Of a stretch of DNA of 23,682 bases, positions 14,481-21,678 are shown one piece after another. Every line of letters starts with the position of its first letter. Positions within the stretch are counted from its first letter, which is position 1. This stretch comes from Alphaproteobacteria bacterium. Lineage in GTDB: Bacteria; Pseudomonadota; Alphaproteobacteria; Puniceispirillales; UBA1172. The notes under the pieces were generated by a model that saw nothing but the letters and a program-made list of their open reading frames with translations, was not told where the DNA came from and did no database searches. The translations under genes were made by a program, and so were the position numbers. Where the stretch lies: contig JAGWAQ010000024.1 of assembly GCA_021296375.1 (NCBI GenBank), positions 3,514-27,195 of the forward strand. The letters run 5' to 3'.

Positions 14481-15332
14481 ATGACCATTCGCAACGCTCT
14501 TTCACGCGATACCGCCACCCGCCGTCGGTTGTCACCCGCGCGATCATGGTCCGTCGCCCTCATCATGGTGCTGGGCGCCTGTGCCGCTGACGACAGTCTT
14601 GTGCAGATCGAACGATCAGCTGAAGAACTTTATAATATCGCCATGGATGAAGCGACGACGGGTGAGATCAAACTGGCGCCTGAAAAATTTGATGAGGTCG
14701 AGCGCCAGCACCCCTATTCAAAATGGGCGACGCGCGCGCAACTGATGTCCGCCTGGGCGCTTTACCAGAGCAACAATTACGCCGCCGCGATCCCTGCCCT
14801 CGACCGGTGCATTGAACTTAACCCTGCCCATGAAGATGTTGATTACGCCTTTTACCTGAAGGCCATGTCCTATTACGAGCAGATCGTCGATGTTGAACGC
14901 GACGCCGGCATGACGCTGAAGGCGCGTGAAGCCTTTGAAGCCCTGCTCAAGCGTTTTCCTGACAGCGAGTATTCGCGGGACGGCCAGCTCAAGTATGACC
15001 TGACCAACAGCCACCTTGCGGGCAAGGAAATGGCGGTGGGGCGGTTCTACGTCAAGCGTGAGCATTATGCCGCCGCCATCCGCCGGTTTTCCACCGTCGT
15101 CAGAGATTACGACACCTCCAACCAGGTGCCGGAAGCGCTCTACCGGATTGTTGAAGCTTACCTCGCCCTTGGGATCGACGAAGAAGCCACGCGCGCCGGG
15201 GCCGTGCTGAAATACAATTATCCGGATTCCATCTGGACCGCACGCATGCTGCGCCTTATCGATGACCCTGAAACAAACCACGAACCAGCGTTGTTTGAAC
15301 AATTCCTGGATCGTGCCATCAATCTGTTTTAA
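14481..15332 (+). CDS. bamD: BamD, outer-membrane assembly lipoprotein
   Basis: BamD is the essential lipoprotein of the BAM complex, which inserts beta-barrel proteins into the outer membrane. The 283-residue protein has an arginine-rich N-region, a hydrophobic stretch and the lipobox LGAC with the lipidated Cys34, then a domain of repeated TPR helices (ELYNIAMDEAT, the KFDEVERQHPYSKWA motif typical of BamD, YAAAIRRFSTVVRDY). ATG 14481 is preceded by GGAG at 14468-14471 with about 9 nt spacing. The gap of 156 nt from lpxC is short enough for co-transcription. The 3' end abuts recN. Position between lpxC and recN is the usual alphaproteobacterial one, where it is often called comL. Confidence 0.96.
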   Translation: MTIRNALSRDTATRRRLSPARSWSVALIMVLGACAADDSLVQIERSAEELYNIAMDEATTGEIKLAPEKFDEVERQHPYSKWATRAQLMSAWALYQSNNYAAAIPALDRCIELNPAHEDVDYAFYLKAMSYYEQIVDVERDAGMTLKAREAFEALLKRFPDSEYSRDGQLKYDLTNSHLAGKEMAVGRFYVKREHYAAAIRRFSTVVRDYDTSNQVPEALYRIVEAYLALGIDEEATRAGAVLKYNYPDSIWTARMLRLIDDPETNHEPALFEQFLDRAINLF

Positions 15333-15335
15333 GTG

Positions 15336-16997
15336 ATGCTGTCTCGCCTGTCTGTCCGCAATGTTGTTCTGATCAGCCATCTGGACCTTGAGTTCCGGTC
15401 GGGGCTGACGGTCATGACGGGGGAAACCGGCGCCGGCAAATCCATCCTTCTTGATGCGCTTGGCCTGGCCCTCGGGAGCCGCGCTGATTTCAGCTTGATC
15501 GGCCGCGCCAGTGACCGTGCCGAAGTCGGCGCAATGTTCCATGTCGAGCCGGGCCACCCGGTGCTGGATATTCTTGAAGACGCGGGCATTGCCTCTGATG
15601 GTGAGATCATCCTGCGGCGGCAATTGCGCGAGGGCAAATCCCCCGCCCTGATCAACGACACCCCTGTTTCCGCAACATTGCTGCGTCAGGTGGGGGATAA
15701 TCTGGTCGAAATCCAGGGCCAGTTCGAAGGCCGGGGGTTGCTTGATATCAACACCCACCGCAGCTTGCTTGACCGTTACGCCAATGCCGAAGCGCAAGCC
15801 GCCGCCACCGCCGCCGCCTACCACAACTGGCGCGAACTCAACACGCGGTTGCAATCAGCACTTGCTGATCTCGCCCAGGCACGTTCCGATGAGGACTGGC
15901 TGCGCGACGCCGTCGGTCAACTGGATGACCTGTCGCCGGAACAAGGCGAGGAAGACAAGCTAACGGAAGAACGCGGGGTGCTGTCCAATGTCAGCAAAAT
16001 TGCCGATGTGCTGGCGCAGGTGGAAGCCGGGCTTGGCGCCGAAGGTGGCGCGGTGAGCATTGTCGCCGCCGCGGGCAAGACCGTTGACCGCGCCCTGGAA
16101 ACCGCAAGCACGATCTTGACGCCATTGAGCGATGCGCTGGCGCGGGTCGATGCTGAACTTGACGAAGCGGTGAACGCCATCACCGACGCCCGCGATAAAC
16201 TCGACGGGGACCCGGGGCGGCTGGCGGAAGTCGAAGACCGCCTCCATGCCCTGCGCAATCAGGCCCGCAAGCATAACGTCACGGTTGATGAATTGCCGCG
16301 CATCCATGAAGAGCTGGCGACAAAACTGGCGGGGCTTGATGACCAGTCCGGCGGGATCGCCGAGTTGACCAACGCCGAAGCCGAAGCCGCGCGGGTTTTC
16401 CGTGACCATGCCATCGCCCTGTCCGAAACCCGCAAAGCCGCGGCGCAAGGTCTTGATGCCAAGGTCATGGCCGAACTGCCGCCCCTGAAACTGGAATCAG
16501 CCCAATTCATCACCATGATCGAGGCCTTGCCTGAAGACAAATGGGGGCCGCATGGCATGGACCAGATCAGGTTTGAGGCCAACACCAACCCCGGCATGAA
16601 GACAGGCCCCATCGACCGCATCGCGTCGGGGGGGGAACTGGCACGTTTCCTGCTCGCCCTCAAGGTGGTGCTGGCCGATACATCGGCCCCCATGACATTG
16701 ATTTTCGATGAAGTCGACAGTGGCGTGGGCGGGGCTGTCGCCGCCGCCGTCGGGGACCGGTTGTCGCGACTTGGCGAAGACACCCAAAGCATTGTCATCA
16801 CCCATTCGCCGCAAGTGGCGTCGCGGGGGCGGTACCATTTCCGCATTTCAAAAAGCAACACCGATGATGGCATGATCAGCTCTGCCGAACCGCTGCAATC
16901 TGATGAACGGCTGGAGGAGATCAGCCGCATGTTGTCAGGGGCCACCATCACGCCGGAAGCCCGCGCCGCCGCGCTCCGCCTGATGGAGACGAGCTGA
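15336..16997 (+). CDS. recN: RecN, SMC-like ATPase of double-strand-break repair
   Basis: RecN is a cohesin-like ATPase acting early in recombinational repair of double-strand breaks. The 553-residue product has the normal family length: Walker A GETGAGKS at residues 29-36, a coiled-coil middle (about 155-350, rich in Glu/Ala/Leu/Asp), the ABC signature ASGGELARFLLALK from residue 430, Walker B LIFDEVDSGVGG with Asp458-Glu459, and the ITHSPQVASRG switch region. ATG 15336 is preferred over GTG 15333, but neither has a clear ribosome binding site. Translation probably relies on coupling to the bamD stop 3 nt upstream. A G8 run at 16628-16635 lies in the signature motif. Confidence 0.97.
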   Translation: MLSRLSVRNVVLISHLDLEFRSGLTVMTGETGAGKSILLDALGLALGSRADFSLIGRASDRAEVGAMFHVEPGHPVLDILEDAGIASDGEIILRRQLREGKSPALINDTPVSATLLRQVGDNLVEIQGQFEGRGLLDINTHRSLLDRYANAEAQAAATAAAYHNWRELNTRLQSALADLAQARSDEDWLRDAVGQLDDLSPEQGEEDKLTEERGVLSNVSKIADVLAQVEAGLGAEGGAVSIVAAAGKTVDRALETASTILTPLSDALARVDAELDEAVNAITDARDKLDGDPGRLAEVEDRLHALRNQARKHNVTVDELPRIHEELATKLAGLDDQSGGIAELTNAEAEAARVFRDHAIALSETRKAAAQGLDAKVMAELPPLKLESAQFITMIEALPEDKWGPHGMDQIRFEANTNPGMKTGPIDRIASGGELARFLLALKVVLADTSAPMTLIFDEVDSGVGGAVAAAVGDRLSRLGEDTQSIVITHSPQVASRGRYHFRISKSNTDDGMISSAEPLQSDERLEEISRMLSGATITPEARAAALRLMETS

Positions 16998-17000
16998 CCC

Positions 17001-19073
17001 ATGGCAGAGCATGATGATGTGACCGGGCTGACCGACCTTGAAGCTTCAGCTGAACTGGCGCGACTGGCGGAAGAGATCACCCGCCACAACACCCTTTACC
17101 ATGGCGAGGACGCGCCGGAAATTTCCGACGCGGCATTCGACGCGCTGGTCAAGCGCAACGCGCAACTGGAGGCCGCCTTCCCTCATCTGGTGCGCGCCGA
17201 CACGCCCTCAAAAAAAGTCGGGGCGGCGCCGAAATCCGGTTTCACCAAGCAAGCCCATCGCGTGCCAATGCTGTCGCTCGGCAACGCTTTTGATGATGAT
17301 GACGCCCATGAATTCGACGCCCGCATCCGCCGCTTCCTGAGCCTTGCGGATGAAGAGCCTGTTGCCTATTCCGTTGAGCCGAAAATCGACGGGCTGTCCA
17401 TCAACCTGCGCTATGAAAACGGCCGCTTTACCCAGGCCGTCACGCGCGGCGACGGGCAGGAGGGCGAAGACGTCACCGCCAATGTCAGCACCATTCGGGA
17501 TATTCCCGAAAAGCTGGCGGGCGACGCGCCCGACGTGGTTGAGGTGCGCGGCGAAATTTTCATCAATAAAGCGGATTTCATTGCCCTTAATGAAAAACAG
17601 GCGGCGGCAGGGGAAAAGGTTTTTGCCAATCCGCGCAACGCGGCGGCGGGGTCATTGCGGCAGAAGGACAGCTCCATCACCGCCTCCCGACCGCTGAAAT
17701 TCTTTGCCTATGCCTCGGGGGAAATCGCCGAAAGCGTAGCGGAAACCCATAGCGGATATCTGGCGCAATTGTCGGCATGGGGATTTGTCGTCAACCCCAT
17801 GAGCGCGCTTTGCCCCACCATGGATGACGCGCTGTTGCAGTATCGGCGCATTGGTGAGGCGCGGGCTGAGCTTGATTACGATATAGACGGCGTCGTCTAT
17901 AAGGTTGATCGCCATGACTGGCAGGCGCGGCTGGGGCAAGTCAGCCGATCCCCGCGCTGGGCCATTGCCCATAAATTCCCCGCCGAAAAAGCCACCACCG
18001 TGCTGGAGGGCATTGATATTCAGGTCGGGCGGACCGGCGCCTTGACCCCGGTCGCGCGGCTCAAGCCTGTCACGGTTGGCGGGGTGGTGGTGTCGAACGC
18101 GACCTTGCATAACGAAGATTACATTATCGAAAAAGGCATCAAGATCGGGGATCACGTCACCATCCAGCGCGCCGGAGATGTCATCCCGCAAGTGCTGGAT
18201 GTGGTGCTGGACAAGCGGCCTGATCATGCCGAAGACTTCACCTTTCCCGACACCTGCCCCGCTTGCGGCAATCCTGCGCGCCGCCCTGAAGGCGAAGCGG
18301 TGCGCCGCTGCACGGGCGAGCTGTCCTGCCCGGCGCAAGCCGTCGAACGGCTCAAGCATTTTGTCTCCCGTGATGCGTTTGATATCGAAGGCCTTGGCGC
18401 CAAGCTGGTGGAAGAATTGCATCGCGACGGGCTGCTCACCGCCCCTGCCGATATTTTCACCCTGCCGGAAAAAACCGCTCTGCTGGCCGAACGTGAAGGC
18501 TGGGGAGCGTTGTCAGCCGATAACCTTGCCGATGCCATCAACCAGCGGCGGCAGATCGATCTTGATCGCGTCATCTATGGCCTGGGGATCCGGCAAATCG
18601 GGCAGGCGACAGCGAAACTGCTGGCACGGCATTACCTGAATGTTGACAATCTCCTGAACGCGGCGGATGCGGCCAGGGACTTTGATGGCGACGCCTGGGA
18701 TGACTTGACGCGGATTGATCAGATCGGCGACAGCGTGGCGGGGGATCTGGTGCGGTTCCTCACCGATGCCGCCAATATCACCGCCATTCGGGATTTGCTT
18801 TCCCACATTACCCCGATCGAACCCGAAGCCGTGGAGGAAGATAGCCCGGTGTCCGGCAAAACCGTCGTCTTCACGGGAACCCTGGCGCGCATGAGCCGCG
18901 CCGAAGCCAAAGCCCGCGCCGAAAGCCTGGGGGCTAAAGTCGCCGGGTCGGTGTCGGCGAAAACCCATCTTGTGGTGGTGGGGGCTGATGCCGGCAGCAA
19001 GGCCCGCAAGGCGCAGGAACTTGGCGTAGAAATCCTGACAGAAGACGAATGGCTGGCCCTGATCGGCGGTTAA
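17001..19073 (+). CDS. ligA: LigA, NAD-dependent DNA ligase
   Basis: LigA seals nicks in replication and repair using NAD. The 690-residue protein has the complete domain order: Ia domain (NTLYHGEDAPEISDAAFD), adenylation domain with KIDG at residues 128-131 (Lys128 is adenylated), OB fold, a zinc finger with Cys419, 422, 437 and 443 (the same C-x2-C-x14-C-x5-C spacing as in E. coli), helix-hairpin-helix repeats (GLGIRQIGQATAKLLA) and a C-terminal BRCT domain from about residue 613 (GKTVVFTGTLARMSR). It begins 3 nt after recN with only a weak, distant purine-rich site. It ends tail to tail with pepP, and the two stop codons overlap. Confidence 0.98.
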   Translation: MAEHDDVTGLTDLEASAELARLAEEITRHNTLYHGEDAPEISDAAFDALVKRNAQLEAAFPHLVRADTPSKKVGAAPKSGFTKQAHRVPMLSLGNAFDDDDAHEFDARIRRFLSLADEEPVAYSVEPKIDGLSINLRYENGRFTQAVTRGDGQEGEDVTANVSTIRDIPEKLAGDAPDVVEVRGEIFINKADFIALNEKQAAAGEKVFANPRNAAAGSLRQKDSSITASRPLKFFAYASGEIAESVAETHSGYLAQLSAWGFVVNPMSALCPTMDDALLQYRRIGEARAELDYDIDGVVYKVDRHDWQARLGQVSRSPRWAIAHKFPAEKATTVLEGIDIQVGRTGALTPVARLKPVTVGGVVVSNATLHNEDYIIEKGIKIGDHVTIQRAGDVIPQVLDVVLDKRPDHAEDFTFPDTCPACGNPARRPEGEAVRRCTGELSCPAQAVERLKHFVSRDAFDIEGLGAKLVEELHRDGLLTAPADIFTLPEKTALLAEREGWGALSADNLADAINQRRQIDLDRVIYGLGIRQIGQATAKLLARHYLNVDNLLNAADAARDFDGDAWDDLTRIDQIGDSVAGDLVRFLTDAANITAIRDLLSHITPIEPEAVEEDSPVSGKTVVFTGTLARMSRAEAKARAESLGAKVAGSVSAKTHLVVVGADAGSKARKAQELGVEILTEDEWLALIGG
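19070..19073. other. Shared palindromic stop codons of ligA and pepP
   Basis: The self-complementary TTAA contains the ligA stop TAA (19071-19073) on the plus strand and the pepP stop TAA (19072-19070) on the minus strand. The converging transcripts therefore have no spacer, and each must end inside, or run antisense into, the other gene. Confidence 0.95.
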
Positions 19074-20806
19074 ATGCGTTGCGTGGCGGCGTCAAACCAC
19101 GCCAGCACGTCGTCATCACCACGATCAACGACAAGAGGCCGGATCACCTCAGCGACCCGGGCGTGATAATCGTTGAGCCAGCGTAGTTCGTCTGAAGTCA
19201 GATGGGCAAGATCAATCAGGCGCCTGTCCATCGGCACAAGGGTGACATGGTCAAACCCGAGGTAGCCCTCGCGCCCGTCTTCAGGGCGGACGACCAGCAG
19301 GTTTTCAATGCGGATGCCATATTGGCCTTCGATGTAATGCCCCGGTTCATTGGACAAAACCATCCCTGCTTCAAGGGCAACCGTGCCGCGCTTGGAAATA
19401 TTGGCTGGCCCTTCATGAACATTAAGGCAACAACCGACCCCATGCCCCGTGCCATGGGCAAAATCCATCCCCGCCGCCCACAGGGGCGCGCGGGTAATGG
19501 CATCAAGCTGCGCGCCGGTGGTGCCTTTCGGGAAGACCGCCTGATCAAGGGCAATATGAGCTTTCAACACATGGGTGAAGTCATGCCGCATCTGCGCCGT
19601 TGGCTCCCCGATGGCGACGGTTCGGGTGATGTCGGTGGTGGCGTCAAGATACTGCCCGCCACTGTCGATCAGGCACAGCGTATCGGTGAGGATTTCGGAA
19701 TCCGACCCCTCTTCGGCGCGGTAATGGACAATCGCGCCATTCGGCCCTGACCCGCAAATGGTGGCGAAACTGGCGCTGATGAAGCCGTCGACCTCAGCCC
19801 GAAGCTCAAGCAGTTTTTCCGCGACATCCACTTCACGCAAGCCGGAAGACGCGTCCAGCCACGCCAGCATCCGCACCATCGCCACCGCATCACGGCGATG
19901 GGCATGGTGAACGCCTGCGATTTCAACAGGGTTCTTGCGCGCCTTGAGGGCGGTGATGATGCTGGCGGCTTCCACCGTCTGGCCATCCAGAAGATCGGCC
20001 AGCACGTAAGGGCAGGTGGCAGGATCAATGGCGATGGTCATTCGGCTCAACCCCGCCAGATGGTCAAGCATATCCGATGGCGGAATAACGGTCAGGGCAT
20101 TTTGGTCAATCGACTTGACGCGATCATCCTCGGTGAAGATCACCACCGTGCCGTCATCCCTGAGCAAGCCAAAGGCCAGAAACAGCGGCGAATGGGGAAT
20201 GTCATTGCCGCGGATATTGAGCAGCCAGTTGAGCTGGTCCGGCCCCGTGATGAGCATCTGACGGGCGCCGCTATCCTTGAGTTGCGTGATGGCGGCGGTG
20301 ATCTTTTCTTGCCGCGACTGGCCTTGATATTGCTGGGGGTAATCCCAGGCCGGTTGCGACGGCGGCAACGGGCGGTCAGGCCAGATCACGTCAACGAGGT
20401 TATGGTCCAGCTTCATCACCGAAAGCCCGCTATCGGTAAAGGCTTTTTGAAACTGGCGATAGGAAGACAAGGTCATCAGCCAAGGGTCAATCGCCACCGC
20501 CCCCGCCGTCAGATTATCTTTAAGCCAGGCGGTGACGCTGGCTTCGGGCATGGTGTGGCAGGACCAGTCGCTGGTGGTTTCCGCTGCCATCTGGATCGTG
20601 TAGCGGCCGTCGCTGAACAAGGCGGCCTTGTCTTTTGTCACCACCGCGACACCGGCTGAACCGGTGAAGCCGCTGATGAACGCCAGGCGATCTTCCGACG
20701 CCGGCACCTCTTCCCCCTGAAAGCAATCCCCGCGCGGGATCAACACCGCGTCAGCCCCGCAACGCGCCAGCTCTTCCCGCAGCGATTGAAGACGCGCGCT
20801 GGTCAT
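19070..20806 (-). CDS. pepP: Aminopeptidase P family (M24) Xaa-Pro peptidase
   Basis: The protein removes N-terminal residues before proline in peptides, using two metal ions in the cytoplasm. At 578 residues it is the long, three-domain type, with two N-terminal creatinase-like domains (DAVLIPRGDCFQGE at the start, ITGPDQLNWLLNIRGND in the second) and a C-terminal pita-bread catalytic domain. The five metal ligands are visible: Asp388 and Asp392 in DATTDITRT, His455 in GTGHGVG, Glu487 in SNEPGHY and Glu501 in RIENLLV. The frame is open upstream to 20833, but ATG 20806 overlaps the prmA stop as ATGA and has a G-rich site just upstream. The symbol is approximate because long bacterial forms are often unnamed. 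It is the last gene of the minus-strand operon. Confidence 0.93.
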   Translation of the reverse strand: MTSARLQSLREELARCGADAVLIPRGDCFQGEEVPASEDRLAFISGFTGSAGVAVVTKDKAALFSDGRYTIQMAAETTSDWSCHTMPEASVTAWLKDNLTAGAVAIDPWLMTLSSYRQFQKAFTDSGLSVMKLDHNLVDVIWPDRPLPPSQPAWDYPQQYQGQSRQEKITAAITQLKDSGARQMLITGPDQLNWLLNIRGNDIPHSPLFLAFGLLRDDGTVVIFTEDDRVKSIDQNALTVIPPSDMLDHLAGLSRMTIAIDPATCPYVLADLLDGQTVEAASIITALKARKNPVEIAGVHHAHRRDAVAMVRMLAWLDASSGLREVDVAEKLLELRAEVDGFISASFATICGSGPNGAIVHYRAEEGSDSEILTDTLCLIDSGGQYLDATTDITRTVAIGEPTAQMRHDFTHVLKAHIALDQAVFPKGTTGAQLDAITRAPLWAAGMDFAHGTGHGVGCCLNVHEGPANISKRGTVALEAGMVLSNEPGHYIEGQYGIRIENLLVVRPEDGREGYLGFDHVTLVPMDRRLIDLAHLTSDELRWLNDYHARVAEVIRPLVVDRGDDDVLAWFDAATQRI

Positions 20807-21678
20807 GCCCGCCCCATCACCAACGTCACCCAATCGTTGACCACCATGTGGTCAATCAACCGCAGCCCCAGGCTTTCATGAGCCGTCACCACCTTGTCGC
20901 GATGCATGGTCATCAACCCCGACAGAATAATAACCCCGTCCGCCGCCAGGGCCGCGACGGCATCCTCGGACATCTCGATCAATGGATTGGGCAGGATATT
21001 GGCCAGGATGACGTCATAAGGGGCATGGGATTGCACCAGCTCCGCCTTATAGCCATCAGACAGGCCGGTTTTGATGAAGCCCACGTCATTATCCGCGCAA
21101 TTCTGCGCCGCCACCTCAACCGCGATCGGGTCATTATCAACCGCGATGATCACCGCCTGGGGGTGGAGCTTTGCCGCCGCCATGGCCAGAATCCCCGAAC
21201 CGCAGCCGATATCCGCGATCGTCAGCCCTTCAATGGCGGGGCAATGCCGCTCCAGCATCGCGACGCAACCATGGGTGGTGGCATGGGTGCCGGAACCAAA
21301 CGCCTCGCCAGCGTCGATCTTCAGGCCGATTTTACCGTCGGGCACAGGGTCGGTGACGTAATTGCCGTAAATCCAGAAACTGGCGATATCAAGCGGCGGG
21401 AAAGATTTGCGGTTTTCCGCCAGCCAATCCGTCGGCGGCAACCCCACAACCGAAAGCCCTGACGCCGCCAGACCGGTGATGCGTTCAGCCTCGCCAATCG
21501 CGCGTGCAACCGCCGCCTTATCCGGCGCATGGGTGGTGATCAGCATCACCTGCCAGGGCTCGTCATCATGGTCACGATGGGTGGATAAGGTTTCGGCATC
21601 AACGGCGGCGTCGATCATTTCGGAAAAGACATCGGCTTGATCTGTTACCGTCAAGCTGATTTGCCAGAGATCTGTCAT
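20803..21678 (-). CDS. prmA: PrmA, ribosomal protein L11 methyltransferase
   Basis: PrmA trimethylates ribosomal protein L11 using S-adenosylmethionine. The 291-residue protein has an N-terminal substrate-recognition domain followed by a Rossmann methyltransferase domain: DAGEAFGSGTHATT, the SAM-binding DIGCGSGILAMAA (Asp156 to Gly162), and DVILANILPNPL, which fits the catalytic NxL-type loop of the family. Two start codons lie side by side (21681 and 21678). AAGGG just upstream spaces better with 21678, although 21681 would give an ATGA overlap with the uvrD stop. It is translationally coupled to both neighbours. A different L11-like target cannot be excluded, but the GTHATT motif is characteristic of PrmA. 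Confidence 0.96.
   Translation of the reverse strand: MTDLWQISLTVTDQADVFSEMIDAAVDAETLSTHRDHDDEPWQVMLITTHAPDKAAVARAIGEAERITGLAASGLSVVGLPPTDWLAENRKSFPPLDIASFWIYGNYVTDPVPDGKIGLKIDAGEAFGSGTHATTHGCVAMLERHCPAIEGLTIADIGCGSGILAMAAAKLHPQAVIIAVDNDPIAVEVAAQNCADNDVGFIKTGLSDGYKAELVQSHAPYDVILANILPNPLIEMSEDAVAALAADGVIILSGLMTMHRDKVVTAHESLGLRLIDHMVVNDWVTLVMGRA

Noticed and set aside
19081..19102. GCGTGG/CCACGC inverted repeat near the ligA-pepP junction as a possible terminator
   Set aside because: Only 6 bp with a 10-nt loop, no T-tract on either strand, and wholly within pepP coding sequence.
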